64,000 bases of DNA from Artemia franciscana (GCF_032884065.1 NC_088872.1:38671132-38735131); one strand, 5' to 3'; shown: positions 43,591-56,534, numbered from the stretch's first letter. Numbers and translations: made by a program. Notes: generated by a model not told the origin, from the letters alone.

Positions 43591-45240
43591 AAATTCCCGT
43601 AAAATAAAAACCCGGTGAGTAAAATTGGTAAAATAAGGCGACATTGATAAAATAAGGAAAAATAGGATAAAATTGCTGTTTTAAAGCTGCCCTGTAACTA
43701 GGGGACCAGTTGAACATTTTCTTTTGTCTATCATTTTTCAGCTTTCAATAATTTTTTTTAAAGATTTTGATTTTCCCAGGCTTAAACCCTTCCTCTATTT
43801 TGACAGCTGCGGACAGCTGTATCCTCTATTTAACAGTAGACAGCTGCATCGCTGCCGTTGACGTCTGTTTTACCCTTTTTTTTTTCTTTTTTTTTTTAAC
43901 CGCCCAATGTATACGTCGCAATACTACCACTAAAAACTCTCAGTAAAATAAACGGTTAAAAAAAAAAACAGAAAAAAACGCCAAGTGTTTCTTGGGGCTA
44001 AAAGGTTGTCCGACTTAAGGCTGTGTTTAAGTGAACTTGAAAACATCGAGGTTTAAAATTGAAGTTAGGGTAGCCTTTTGTCTCTCAATTCTCTAGAGAC
44101 CGTCGATTGTCAAAAACCCTTTAAATAGCACTTACTCATTGGAGGAAATAGCAGGTTAATTATACCAGCTCGTCAATCTGGTCTAAAGGGCGATCTGAAA
44201 CGATTCTTTCTGGCAAAAAGCTTGTAAAATTTCAGGTAACTGAAAATATTCTATGGGACTGTTCAAAAACAGGAAAATACATCGAAAAATGGTTGCAATC
44301 ATCTTACAGGTTATTGTCTTTTGCTCAAGATAGTACCGATTTTGTTCTAAAGCAATATCCTTCACAGATTACCGTTGTGAAAAAGAGCAAGACATTTTCT
44401 AAGATTTCTAAGCAGCTAGAGGAAATAGAGCAAAATCCTAGCAAACATATTGTAGCATCTTCAAGAAACTTTGGCCAGGTATTAAAAGCGGTATCTTCCA
44501 CCAATGAATACTTGGGTCCTTTTTAATATACATTTTCAGTTTTAACATGGGATTTTCAAGTTCCATCAGTTCACTTAATCACGGCCTTAACAAAGCGTAG
44601 AACGTTCAAATGTATTAAAAAACAGGTAGTTAAAATTTTTAAATATTGAATATTACCTGAAATAAAATTCTGTGTGCGGTTAAAGATAATCTATAGTCTA
44701 CAGTTTTTAACCACACACAGAATTTCATTTCACGTAGTATCCCAACATTTGGACATTTCATGCTGAAGAGAAGGAAATCGACACCCATTAACCATGTCGG
44801 TGCCGAAAAAAGCTACATGTGTTCTAGACTTTAGACTGTGTAACAATGCTACAAGCTCACAGGCCAAATGATATTGCTTTCTGAATTTTTTTTGGTAAAA
44901 AAGTTACATAAACTGTCCAATAAAAGATAATAAGCATATGCAAATTGGGTTATATGCTGTAAGAGAAGGGCTAGTCAAATACAAATTTATCACTCAATTA
45001 TAAAGACTTCACAACGGAATGAAAGAGTGCAGTTTAACAATTATATTGCTTTCTTTCGCCCTGCAGCGTATCCAGTAAAAATCACAATAACAGTATTATA
45101 TTCAAACCTGTTTCTCTCAGTCTTTGGGTAGTTTTGCCCTATTTCAATTGCAAGACACCGTAAAATGTCAGTAAAAAAGTAAAATACCGGTAAAATAGGT
45201 AAATACCGATTTTAGAAAGGTCCGTAAGATTACGGTCAAA
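43591..45240. other. No recognised gene; one possible exon at 44290-44526
   Basis: Mostly AT-rich. The plus frame 44293-44526 encodes a 77-residue hydrophilic stretch (LKQYPSQITVVKKSK, ISKQLEEIEQNPSKH) that looks more protein-like than its surroundings. It could be a terminal exon or a relic. I recognise no family. Short GTAAAAT-rich repeats occur near 43610 and 45170. Confidence 0.3.
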
Positions 45241-45244
45241 TACA

Positions 45245-45415
<171 letters not shown>

Positions 45416-45419
45416 TGTC

Positions 45420-46605
45420 ATGTATATGAACCAGCGATTGTCCAGGAAGTAAAAGTTGCTGTATCTCATCCCAAGATGGATTACCTGTAAGTGTAATAAA
45501 TAAATCTGGACGACCATAGAGACGAACATACGCAATGGCATCTTGAGCATACTCATGCATATGACGCGGACTGCCAGCATATGACGAAGGTAAAATCGTT
45601 ACTCTTCCAATGTTAGTGGTATTACCGTCATTTACAACTGGATCTCGCAAATGAATGTATCGTTCAGAGCGGAGCTTGGTCTGATTCAGACGGATAAATA
45701 GCAAACATCCTGGTTCAATTTTTGCATACATATCAACGATGTATTGGTGAAACAATTGACAACATTTTAAAGTATAATTCTCTTCACCCTGACGAATCAT
45801 TAGTCTATAGGCATAATAATTCATTGCGCTGCATTTCCTATCCATTTCTTTGTTAGTGGCTGGATTTATCAATTTAATATTAAAGTGATGGCCGTTGGCT
45901 CCATCCCAAAAAATGATAGGATATTGTAGGGCATCGTAGGATCGATGGGTTTCAGCAATTTTTATCAACTGAGCTTTTCGCCGGTGGAGAATAATATCTT
46001 GAGGTAAGAACTGATCACCGAACATAACGATTGCCACTTCGTTGCTAGTTGGAACATTGTATCTACGCAGATGTTCACCAGTAGGCGTTTTGTCAGGGTA
46101 AATAACAATTTTATGCACATCAGTAGGCATCAAATCGACTGCTGTTTTGAACAGACGCAATAAATTATTATTTTCGTGGAAAAGATGTTGTAACTGGGAA
46201 ACGATAGTCCTTTCAACGTCGGGAGAAATTTCGCAACGTGCATTCAATTCAGCATTGCTATCACTGATGAAGTACAATTGCAAAAATTTGTGATGCTCAC
46301 CTGAGAATGGTAGAAGGGAACCTGCTCTATGATAAATTTGCCCTTTTACTTTGAAAGTAGGCATAAAATGACCTTGATCTCCGATTTGGGCACCAAACCA
46401 CGTTATTTGGAAACATGAGTGATATTTCCTGATGTTTGATAAAAACACTTCGATTTAAACGTATACTCAGTAAGCAAAGTTTTCAATGGCTCTGGTGGTG
46501 CAGCCAGTTGAGGAAGCTTAACATTTCCTGAGGTGCAACACATTCCCATTGTTTCACCATTAAATTTCGAGGCCTTGCAATAGGGACAAATTTCAGACAT
46601 AGTCC
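45420..46605 (-). pseudogene. Helitron Rep N-terminal region, fragment B
   Basis: The minus frames begin with MSEICPYCKASKFNGETMG (46600) and, after a homopolymer frameshift near 46440, continue open through [46 protein letters not shown] and [34 protein letters not shown]-type and [11 protein letters not shown] motifs follow, and the frame ends just after [15 protein letters not shown], the start of the Rep nuclease domain. The HUH and catalytic Tyr motifs are absent because the (TA)n array follows. It is about 88-90% collinear with fragment A where both exist, by eye only. Confidence 0.88.
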
Positions 46606-46613
46606 CGATTTGA

Positions 46614-48055
46614 ATATCTTTTTTTACGAACGTTTTTATTAGTAAAAGATATACTTAACTTACGAATTAGATTACTTAACGGACTTTTATGTTCGGATCT
46701 TTTGATTACGTATACGAGGGGTTCGCCCCCTCGTCAATACCTCGCTCTTTACTATAAAGCTTAAATTTCGTCCCAGTTCCTTAAGAATGACCCCTGAATC
46801 ACAAAGGCCGTAGAATAAATAGTTGAAAATACTAAAAATTCTTTAGCGTAAAGAGCGAGGTATTAGGAGGAGGTGAACCCCTCATATGCACAATAATTTC
46901 TGTCCGTTTTAAGTTTTAATCCTGCTCCTTACTTTCAGTTGAAAAAACTTTTTTATGTTTTTTTATCTTTTTTTACGAACGTTTTTATTAGTAAAAGATA
47001 TACTTAACTTACGAATTAGATTACTTAACGGACTTTTATATTCGGATCTTTTGATTACGTATACGAGGGGTTCGCCCCCTCGTCAATACCTCGCTCTTTA
47101 CTATAAAGCTTAAATTTCGTCCCAGTTCCTTAAGAATGACCCCTGAATCACAAAGGCCGTAGAATAAATAGTTGAAAATACTAAAAATTCTTTAGCGTAA
47201 AGAGCGAGGTATTAGGAGGAGGTGAACCCCTCATATGCACAATAATTTCTGTTCGTTTTAAGTTTTAATCCTGCTCCTTACTTTCAGTTGAAAAAACTTT
47301 TTTATGTTTTTTTATTGTTTTTTTTAATAATGATAGAAAATCCTGCGCCCCCTTTATGGAAATTTTCTTCCCCCATTACAAATTCCTCCATGAAAAGTTC
47401 CCCCCCCCAAATAACCTCCTATTCTTAACCCCTCCACCCCAACCAAAAAATCCCCCTAAAAACGTCTGTACACTTCCCAATAGCCATTACTATATGTAAA
47501 CACTGGTCAAAACTTATAACTTGCAGCCCCTCCCACGAGGACTATGGGGGAGTAAGTCGTCCCCAAAGACAAAGTTTTAAGGTTTTCTGACTATGTTGAA
47601 TAAAATGGCTATCTCAGAATTTTAATCCGGTGACTTTGGGGAAAAAATGAACGTGGGAGGGGGCTTAGGTGCCCTCCAATTTTTTTGGTCACTTAAAAGG
47701 GCACTAGAAATTTTTCATTTCCCTTAGAATGAACCCTCTTGCGACATTTTATGACCGCTGGGTCGATACGATCACCCCTGAAGAAAAAAAAACAAAAAAA
47801 AACAAACAAACAAACAAAAACACGCTATGACTTTTAGTGGGTGTTTCCCTCTGTTTTCTAAAATAAAGCAAATTTTCTCAGGGTCGTAACTTTTGATGGG
47901 TAAGACTAAACTTGATGAACTAATATATTTAAAATCAACATTAAAATGCAATTCTTTTGATGTAACTATTGGTATCAAAATTCCGTTTTTTAGAGTTTTG
48001 GTTACTATTGAGCCGGATCGCTCCTTACAACAGTTCGTTACCACGAGCTATTTGA
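46614..48055 (+). repeat. R1 repeat copy 7, with duplicated foldback module
   Basis: It starts with the ACGAACGTTTTTATTAGTAA segment, then two foldback modules in tandem, then a nearly complete R1 body to the end palindrome (CAGTTCGTTACCACGAGCTA here, 48031-48050). It abuts the start of the Rep fragment B. Confidence 0.85.
46620..47317 (+). repeat. 349-bp tandem duplication of the foldback module
   Basis: ACGAACGTTTTTATTAGTAA recurs at 46626 and 46975. The two 349-bp units differ at only a few bases (for example TTATGTTCGG versus TTATATTCGG). This is the youngest-looking duplication in the window. Confidence 0.92.
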
Positions 48056-48503
48056 AAAGTGAAGACTGGCTTCTACAAATCCGAGGAGAATTCCGTGAAA
48101 TTCATAAATTCTTAGGACTTGTATTTAGTAACATTTTAACATCACTTGCCACATGTAAAACAGTGAAACGGGACACACAACTGGAAATTCAAAAAAAAAA
48201 AGAAGAAGAAATTTATGCATAATTTTGGATACAGCTTCCTCACCTACCCTTTCTCTTCTCATAGATAGGTAAAAATTTTAATTTTAAGCAGCTGCTAAAT
48301 ATTAATAAAAGAAAACAAAAACAAGCAGTAATCGTCAAATATACATTAATTCTGAATGATACTATTTCTCTCCCCTGTGGAACAAGAACTTGATCTTTGA
48401 TAAAAATTTCTAGCTGGAACACTGGATAACACTCAACTTCAATTCTTAACATCAACTTTAACAAAAATAAACTTAAGGTACTTAGAATATATATATATAC
48501 ATA

Positions 48504-48567
<64 letters not shown>

Positions 48568-49501
48568 ATAATATGAGTCACCCCTATTTAGCCGTACCTG
48601 ATAAAACCCAAAAGCATAACAAGAAGAGATTTCGATATGATAAGAGCTCAAATTCTAGGCCAGTATAGATCAAGATCGTAAGATTGCCACCCAAAGCACT
48701 GTTATTTCATAATATTCTTACTGATTTTAACTCAGTACTCGTTGGCAACTACATTTTTAGTTACGTTTTGCCAATGTTTGTCAGAACATCTATGTCAAGC
48801 GGTAAAAATGACCAGCAAGTCACATTAAAATCGATTACTACCGCCCCCCATCTAAAATTTTGGCCAATGATGCTTCTGGTATTAGCAGAATTGAACAAAA
48901 TATAACGTTTGTTTTCACAACAAGGCAACCTCTCCCGGCCCCCAAGCTCAGGAGATATATTGTCACAAGGAAACAACAGTGAAACATTTGGATAGTCCGG
49001 TAAAAAATTTCATTTTTGAGATTTCTGAATTGATCATTATCTCAAAATAGCTGGTAATACTTCGGATTTCACTGATAAAGCTACATGAATGAGCAAAGTT
49101 CATACTTCCACGGCTGAATAATATCAAAATAAGAAGAAATAAGAAAACAAGAGCCAAAGAAAGAATGTGTAGGTACGTGCAAAAAATTACATTATGTGAT
49201 AAAGATTAAAGGATGTTGATTTACTGACTATTGACCTCGAGTTTGACTAGAAAAGCTTGAAAGACCGTGGCACCTTTTTCTTTAGTAGACCATCCTACAA
49301 TATCAGAAAGCTCACTCGTTGGACTTCGTCTCGAGGATGACGCCTCCAATTTTCTATTCTCTGAAACTTTATAGGATCCGGGCTGAACAAGTAGCTGAAA
49401 TGCTACTTGACATGAGTATATCTGCTTCTTGTAGCGAAAAGGTACTGTATTTCTCCCAAGAGAATTTGGTAAAACAAGGTAAAAAACTAGCTGAGGACTT
49501 T
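48056..49501. other. No recognised gene; (TA)n at 48487-48560
   Basis: AT-rich DNA with one TA array. Short open frames (for example 48684-48905, 49319-49519) show no family motif. Part of 49319-49501 may be 3' flank of the NEURL4-like remnant. Confidence 0.4.
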
Positions 49502-50803
49502 CTACTTCTTTCGTTTTGAATCAGTTTTGACAGGATTTTTCGGCTTTGTCAATCCAAGTCCATCAGAAGGATAAAGCTGTCCAGCGTCTAAGAGCTGTAG
49601 TGACATACTACTTCTGAGTAATAGGCAGAGGGCCATCTATCGGCACCTTCAATGTTTATTGGCGAATGTTCACGAAACCTTGACAATGAGAAGGGGAATC
49701 TACACCAGCCTATGAGATGATGGTCCTTTGAATTTTTTTTAAGATCCACTGAATTTATATTCATTTGAACAGCTGCCACAGTAACAAGTTACTTCAGGAA
49801 CAAAATACGAGGAAGGGATACCAATGAAAGACTTAAACAGCTTGCATATATTAATATAGTTGCAGCCATGCTTAAACGAGCTAGCAATACCAGTGGCAAT
49901 AGCTGCGTTTTGCTTTTCTTTTTCCTTAATGGAGCAGTCGAAATCGGCCTTCTCATAGTAGTCAATAAGCTATCAGCTCTGGATTGATCATTTGGATTTC
50001 CTAACATTGACCGTAAAGATCAAAGACAGCGTAACAAGGATCACTTATACCAGAGGCTACCTTTCCTAAATCTTTTCCATCAATTAGAATATAGAAATCT
50101 CCATCTAAAGACAAGGAAAGCCCAACTGTAGAATGGACAGCACTGTTATCTAGATTAAATGGCAGACGACTTTTCGTTTTTTGATCATTGACGAACAATA
50201 TGTCAGCACTTACCACCCAAGCACTTCGACGAAACCCTAAAGCGGTTACAGGAAGAGTTATTTTTTTCAGTTGGTTGACAAACAAGCCCAACCATTGCAG
50301 ATGAGTTCCATCAGTTTGTCAACTTTTCAATCCTTACTTCGAATTTCTGACCTTTAGCAATTGGCATCCGGCTTAGAACTATATCTTGATTATAGCTAGC
50401 AGTACGCTTTGCACTCAAACCATTATTAACAAGGCAAATATTTCTACCGTGAATCTCACTAAACTTTATCCCTTCTTCAATAGATTTTGACGGCCCAGCT
50501 TCAATACTGACGTCCTGAACAAGAGAAGCTGATAGATTAGCACTTAAGGAGCTCATTAACAAGGATTCGCCTCCAGGTGAACTGGGATGGTATGCAGGGC
50601 TCCCATTACTGACAATTCTAACACGGTCAACTGTCCCGTCCTGTTCAACAAAAGGGTATATTGTATTATATTGATTAGGAGCAACAACACCTGGATGTCT
50701 GCTTTCTACTTGAATTTCAAAATTTTCCTCTCTGTTTAGCTGATAAGGCGCACGTACAAAGGCATTACGGGAGTACTTGCCTCTCACTGCAACTGTATTC
50801 AGA
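49502..50803 (-). pseudogene. NEURL4-like 3' region (NHR domain and C-terminus), frame-broken
   Basis: The minus strand after a 3' splice site (CTTTTTCATTTCAG before 50803) encodes EIHGRNICLVNNGLSAKR, TASYNQDIVLSR and KGQKFEVRIEKL. It then gives ALGFRRSAWVVSADILF, NLDNSAVHSTVGL and CYAVFDLYGQC, a Neuralized homology repeat. Further on, in other frames, come SSYFVPEVTCYCGSC, IGWCRFPFSLSRFREHSP, a W-P-S-A-Y piece and LLDAGQLYPSDGLG, matching the NEURL4-type C-terminus. Proteins of this family regulate ubiquitylation and centrosome-linked processes. Lesions are TGA at 50311-50313, a frame change near 50295, TAG at 50001-50003, and frame changes near 49960, 49735 and 49600. The retained splice site argues against a processed copy. 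Sequencing errors are an alternative to pseudogenisation. Confidence 0.75.
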
Positions 50804-51904
50804 TCTGAAATGAAAAAGCATGAAGAAATGAGTGTCGATATGCTTGTGTTAGCGAAGCATATGACTAAATCTCGTTAAATGCTCATCCATAGCACACAGC
50901 TTTGCTGCACTGTAATGTAAAAGAAGGGGCTACGTATCGAATGGTGCCTACAGAAATCACATGGCCCAATACAAATAACATTTCGAAGATATAGCTTGTA
51001 GAAATAACAAAAGAATTTGTTCGATCTTACCAAACAAATGAAAAAAAGTCTTAATCTGGATCCATCACTTGTTTTGTATCAGATAAAAAAAAATATTCCC
51101 AGCCAGAAGAAGGATAGAAGAACTGGACGAACATTGTGATAGGTAATAATGAAGAGGTATAGCTAAAGGAAAAAAGTAATAGAAAATAAATTGGACTATT
51201 AAATTTGTCTATATTATTTTCTGTAAGATTCCTACAAAATGACATGATATCTCCACAAATTTGATAAATTCATTAAGGTAAATAAAAATAAACCAATGGC
51301 ATGTATTAATCACTGAGAAGTAATCCCTATACGAGTGGTAAATTCTTTTTCATGAGATCTTAAGAAGCTCTGATAAGTGACACTCTCCGCCGCAGACTAC
51401 ATACAAGAACATCTAAGCCAGATTAATGACAAGAATCAAATTTAGTTTCAGCACTCAGATTTCACGTCCCCGATGAAAGAGACTGTCTTCTTATAGGATA
51501 TTAGATAGGGGACGAGACCTGGACAGGATATTAGATAGGATAGGTGACGAAACCTGGGCAGTAGAGACAACCTCCTTGGATAACTGCAGCACACACTATA
51601 CCATATCAATCAAATCCGACGACAACCAATGGAGAATATATATTCAATAGCAAGGAATACAGCATTTTCTCCTCTTTTTATTCTTATTGAATTTAACATT
51701 AGAATAAAGTTTGCACCAAATTTTGAATACCGATACTAATCTATTGCCTCAATTAAGCGCTACCAAAGTTTGGTTGTTCCTTAGGGCCCTGAAGGAACTA
51801 AATTTATAGATTAAAATTGATACGTTAAGGAAAAGCATTTAGTAAGGCATGTTACCCAAAGTCTGCTTAAGGCGACAACCTTAAGCTAAACAACTGTATT
51901 CCAG
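50804..51904. other. No recognised gene; probable intron/flank of the NEURL4-like locus
   Basis: The DNA upstream of the 3' splice site of the NEURL4-like exon on the minus strand. No further NHR exon was recognised. A local duplication GGATATTAGATAGG occurs at about 51497-51540. Confidence 0.4.
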
Positions 51905-53650
51905 GAACAGCTTAGAGTATTAAGTTGGAACTTTCAGTGCATGTCAAGGGGGATGTTGAACAAACCAAGAGGTACAATATAAGTTCTACGACTACTACTT
52001 CTACTGTTAGAACTATCACTACTAATAAAGCTAAGAGCATTAAGGAGAAATTCTCAGGAAATGTTGAGAGGTCTGTTAAATTAAACTGAAACACGCTATA
52101 TGTATGCAGGCCGTCAAAAGGTCATATCAACAGTATCCCAAGAACGTATCAGAGTATTAGGTTGAAACCTTCAGGGCAGGTGTAGGGGTATGTTAAACTA
52201 ATAAAATGCACTATGTGCATATTACTACCACTAGTAGTAGTAGTACTACTGCTACTACTAAAACTAAGAGCATTAAGGATAAATTCTCAAAAAATCTTGA
52301 GAGGTATGTTAAATTAAACTGAATAACACAATGTGTATGCAGGCTGACAAAAGGTCATATCAGCAATATCTCAAGAATGTATCAGAGTATTAGGTTGAAA
52401 CCTTCTGGGCAGGTTGAAGGGTATGTTGAACTAATAAAGTGCACTATGAGCACACTACTTCGACTAGTAGTAGTAGTAGTAGTACTACTGCTGTTAGTCC
52501 TACTATTAGTGAGGCTAATGATATCAATGCTGATCTTCCAGGGACTGTTAAGGTGCATGTTTGGCTAAATCAAACCGCAGACCGCATTTTATCTTTTGTA
52601 TTTTCTATTTTGGTATGTATATTGGCACAAATTTTTTTCCTTGAAAAAAAACTGTATTTTTCCTTGAAAAAGACCGTATCCGAAAAGAGATCTGTTATAA
52701 TATGTAACAAACGTAATTTTGAGTTTTCTCAGTTTAACATTTGATTAGTCTCACTAATGATTAGGTGACTTTTTTAACTTATTTTAAGGGAACCCAATAT
52801 CTTAAATAATCATCCTGTCTCGTCCATTAAAAATAAAAATTATTTGTCTTGCCGAACTATTTTGAATTGGTTTGGTGCTCTCGGTATAGATTGTAGAGCT
52901 TCAATAAGATATCTGATTAAACGGCATAAAAATAATGCCTGACATCTGCTTTTCTAGAAATCAAACGTAGCGCGATAGTGCTGCATAATTAAAGAGCGAA
53001 GTGGGCACAATATAGTTTTTCACCTAGGCACTTTGTATGGAAGGATTTACCGTAGAAACCTTAGGAAGAGACTCAATCGACTGGGAATTGAAAGTTTCTT
53101 GTGCCCTTTTAAAGAGTCTAAAGTGAATGGAGGGGAACCATTACCCCTCCCACGAACCTTTTTCTCTGAAGACATTTGATTAGGGTACTAAGTTAGAACT
53201 TTCAGGGATCAATGAGGGGGATGGTGAGTTTACCAAAATGGAATTTGTGAACGGTATTACTAGTTACAACTGCTGCTACCGCTACAACTAATACTGCCAT
53301 CACTAATACCACTACTATTACAACTGTGGCTTCTGTTGCAATTACTAAAAAGTTTGAAGAATTAAAGTGGAAATTTCAGGAAATGTGGACGGGAAAGTAG
53401 AACTGTTTCAGAACACACTGTGTGCATACAGAACGACAAAAAAGCTTGTCAGTAATATTCTAGGAATGGATTACAGTATCAAGCTGAAACTGAAACTTCC
53501 AGAGCATGATATAGGTGGCGTTCAATGGACGAAAAGACAGTGTGTAAATATTACTACTGCTGCTAGTACTACTGCTACTGTTGAAACTACTACTAGTACT
53601 ACTACTGTTACTAGTGCTAATACTACCACTACTACTACTAAGGTTTGAGT
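51905..53650 (-). repeat. Diverged satellite with interspersed trinucleotide clusters
   Basis: Units recur near 51910, 52130, 52365, 53175 and 53340, with CAGAGTATTAGGTTGAAACC, AGTGCACTATG and CAAAAGGTCATATCA blocks. They are the complement of the 40.9-42.1 kb satellite, sharing CATAGTG, TTCAACATAC and TTAATGCTCTTAGC elements. Between units lie ACT/TAG trinucleotide clusters (for example 51990-52025, 52228-52262, 52455-52495, 53555-53640). Apparent open frames of Thr or Val runs come from these clusters. Confidence 0.75.
52577..52770 (+). repeat. R6 dispersed repeat, copy 2
   Basis: CGCATTTTATC, TGTATATTGGCACAA, TTCCTTGAAAAAA, TATCCGAAAAGA and TCTCAGTTTAACATTTGATT in the same order as 15215-15385. 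It lies within the diverged satellite. A worn minus-strand R1 fragment (TTGTGCCCTTTTAAAGAGTC, CCATTACCCCTCCCACGAAC) follows at about 53030-53190. Confidence 0.55.
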
Positions 53651-54637
53651 AGGGTGGTAGCTCCTCTCAAAGATTGATAATAAAACATAATAAGAAAGGA
53701 GTACATCCCAGTACATCAGCACCACTCTTTAAGCTTATGTCTAACATTGTATTTCTATGGTTCAAGAACAAATGATCTACTATAGGATCAAAGGGGTAAA
53801 GAGTGGAAATTTTATTTTATTATCCCACTAGTTCGAGAAAGCAATGACCAGTTTAGCTTCATGTGTTTTAAACAATGGAATTTTCCTTTCAAATGTTTGA
53901 AAGGTAATCAGTTTGAATCTGCCAATTGACTGTACTTAGTAATGGTACTCGTACATACTTTTAGAATTGCACCAGTCAAAATTTAGTTTTAGTAGCAGAT
54001 GGCCGGCGGACTGTCCCTTTCGTATACATGGGCGTACGGAGAAGATGAGGCAGGAGAACAGCTCCCCCCCCCCGGAAAAAAACTCCAAATTTACACTACG
54101 TATGGCTGAAAAAAGCAGATGGTTGGAAAGCGGATGGTTAAAAAAGCAGTTGAAAAAGGTAGATGATTTAAAAAGTAGTTGATAAAAGGTAGATGGCTGA
54201 AAAAGCTGGAAATAAATAGGTGGACTGGCAGAATAAAAGTAAAAAAGAAGCAATAATCCATAATGTCTTGGAAACTTTTAACTCTAATCCAAGAAAATGA
54301 ATGCTGAAGCATTCATTTATTGATCATTTTTTGGTGATTACTTATTTATAAAGATTTCAAAGATATGATGGAACTTGCTGGCAATGTAAGGTTTTGTGAG
54401 CTCCCAATATAACTTCAGCACCCCCTCGCCCTTTATCACAGAGTCAGCCTGATCAGTAATTTTCTTCCACATTTGCGTATTTTATAAATTTTACCTATGC
54501 TCCTTTATCTATACATAAAAAGAAACAATTTTTAGATGTAATAAAAGCGTTTACTGTTTGTTAAAACACTTATACAGAGAATACTATATTTTTTCCAAAT
54601 AGAAGCAAGCAGATGAATTTTAGTTAGGTTTGATCTC
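53651..54637. other. No gene; short degenerate minisatellite at 54108-54210
   Basis: Repeated AGATGGTTGAAAAAGCAG-like units, about 20-25 bases each, lie at 54108-54210. The rest is AT-rich and would include the 3' flank of the defensin-like gene at 54638. Confidence 0.5.
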
Positions 54638-54853
54638 TTATCCAAATGTACCACCAGTGCCACACCTTGAGCAGCGACAGACTTGGTCCTTTCCACAATA
54701 TCCTGTTCCGCAGTTTTGCAATTGACAGGAAGCAACGCAGCCCGCCCTTCCTGCTCTGCAGCTGTAAATTCCTTTCCTCTGAGGCTTGGCCAACGTTGAA
54801 TCAAATGAAGCAAACAGGAACAGAAGAATACTTAAAAATGTTATAAGCTTCAT
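54638..54853 (-). CDS. Defensin-like secreted cysteine-rich peptide (short form)
   Basis: A 71-residue protein. Residues 1-22 form a signal peptide (FLSILLFLFAS core). Eight cysteines at residues 32-64 have exactly the same spacing as the 101-residue paralogue at 16925-17230. It also shares CxxSCQxQNCxTGYCG and CRCSRCGTG. CVASC, GYC and CRC give the defensin CxxxC, GxC, CxC signature. A short basic stretch (KPQRKG) precedes the first mature cysteine, and the protein ends seven residues after the last one, without the Lys/Pro-rich tail. The ATG at 54853 is chosen because a 3' splice site sits just upstream. A secreted defence role is inferred. Confidence 0.85.
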   Translation of the reverse strand: MKLITFLSILLFLFASFDSTLAKPQRKGIYSCRAGRAGCVASCQLQNCGTGYCGKDQVCRCSRCGTGGTFG

Positions 54854-54859
54854 TTTTCT

Positions 54860-54926
54860 CTGAAAAGTAGAATATCGGCTATTAGAATAAATAATCATCC
54901 TTTTTGTCTCATGCTTGTTGCCTTAC
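54860..54926 (-). other. Inferred 67-base leader intron of the defensin-like gene
   Basis: On the minus strand a donor GGTAAGG (intron from 54926) and an acceptor TTCTACTTTTCAG (to 54860) bracket 67 bases. They leave a start codon six bases into the next exon. The first exon would be untranslated. The acceptor position matches that of the paralogue at 16921. Confidence 0.55.
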
Positions 54927-56459
54927 CAAAGCTCAAAACAGGAAAGAATTGATGTCATTTAATGCCACCCGTTGTTTTAATGAAACTTAAGTTCTTGTTT
55001 TGATCTTGGGAAACTTTAAAAAATCTTACAAAAATCCAATTGATATTCTATATCTAAAAAAGACTGTATTTCTGGAATTAGAGTAGAATGCCTCAGTTTT
55101 AAAACTAAGGTTCTGGTTTTTCTGTAAGAAAATGGAAATCTTTAGAATTCTTACAAAATTCAATGAACTGTTTAAACAGGGTGACACATACAATATTCGG
55201 AAAAAAGCCTAAGATCGCTGAATTTTATAAACATGAAGCATGTTTCGTAAATCTCTTCTACTTTCCCTCAAAATTTGTATTGAAGGATTTCTGAGTTTCC
55301 CCGATTATTTATCTCAGACGAATATTGTAATGTAGAAATGAAAAAGCCAATTGCCAAAAAAAATAAAGAAAAAGTATAAAATATAAATTTCACCAAAAAG
55401 AAGCTTTAGTCCAAGAAGGAAAATAATAATGGGAAAAGAAGAGCAGCGATAATAAAACTAGTTTTCTTTTTTTTGTAATTCAAAGGAAATATTTAAGAAT
55501 AACCTATTTTAATCCTATCCATTACAGCAAGTCTTTTGTTGGCCTAGTTTCTGAAAGTAAGGTTATGACAGTTAATGGTTTCATCAATTCTATTTTCTAG
55601 CTCCAGCCGTATAAAGTTTGATACAAATCGAAAAACAAAAGAGGGAAAAAGTTAAGTAATAATATGCTTCTACTATTAATATCGGATCACAATGTTAAGC
55701 CCCTTTATCCCATCCAGCTCTTCTGTCTGCTGCTTAGTCTGTCTCTCGCTATAGATCTGTTTAACAACAATTTATTCCCATCTTCTTTAAGGAACAATTC
55801 CCACAATCCTTAAGGAGTTTATTCCCACCTTCCTTAAGGAACAATTCCCACCTTCCTTAACACTTCTAGTTTCAATAACCCAGTAAGCAAAATTAATATG
55901 AAATTGATGCATAAAAGTAATCTTGCAGTTCGTTAACATACCGTCCGTTTAATTCGTATTACATTTGTGTTTCATTTTTAATTTTAAATGGAAAAAAAAT
56001 CGAACGGGGAGCGGGGGAGTAAAAATGCAAAAGTCTTGAAAGTTTTGTTGAAACATATGAGAGTAATTTCGTCAAAATTATATTCTAAAAGAAAAACAAC
56101 CTCCTCCATAATTTTCTGATTATTCTCCAGGGTCCTTTAAGGCGTCCTTCCCCTATATGCAGGTGAACATATTAATAGTATCTTTTGTACATATTGATGA
56201 AATTTTCCAATCTATAAATCGACTTATTTCGCAATAGTAAAGTAGTTTATGCTCTCTTAACACATTGCTCAAAACATATTGCAAAATCATCTCGAGTATT
56301 TCCCGAATATAAGGTCATGAGAATTTATATTGGTCTAGGTCTTGGTATTGACCTTGAACCTACTCTCATATTTTAAATTCCCATCCTTTATTTTGGTAGT
56401 ATAAATCTATGACCTACGTAAAATGGGTAATTAGGTAAATTTGTATGTGTGTGTGCGTA

Positions 56460-56460
<1 letters not shown>
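54927..56460. other. No recognised gene; short tandem repeat at 55771-55861
   Basis: The promoter of the short defensin-like gene should lie at the left edge. At 55771-55861 four copies of a 23-24-base unit (AATTCCCACCTTCCTTAAGG) stand in tandem. Otherwise AT-rich and featureless. Confidence 0.5.

Positions 56461-56530
<70 letters not shown>
56461..56530. repeat. (TA)n microsatellite
   Basis: Pure TA run with no neighbouring Helitron end recognised. Confidence 0.95.

Positions 56531-56534
<4 letters not shown>

Noticed and set aside
47893-48222. 109-codon plus-strand open frame crossing the end of an R1 copy
   Set aside because: Its first half is R1 repeat sequence that is non-coding in all other copies; the remainder is short and has no motif.
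50311-50313. TGA in the NEURL4-like frame as a selenocysteine codon
   Set aside because: Other lesions (TAG and several frame changes) occur in the same region, so decay or sequence error is simpler.
51912-53725. Thr-, Ser- and Val-run open frames
   Set aside because: They reflect ACT/TAG trinucleotide clusters within a diverged satellite.
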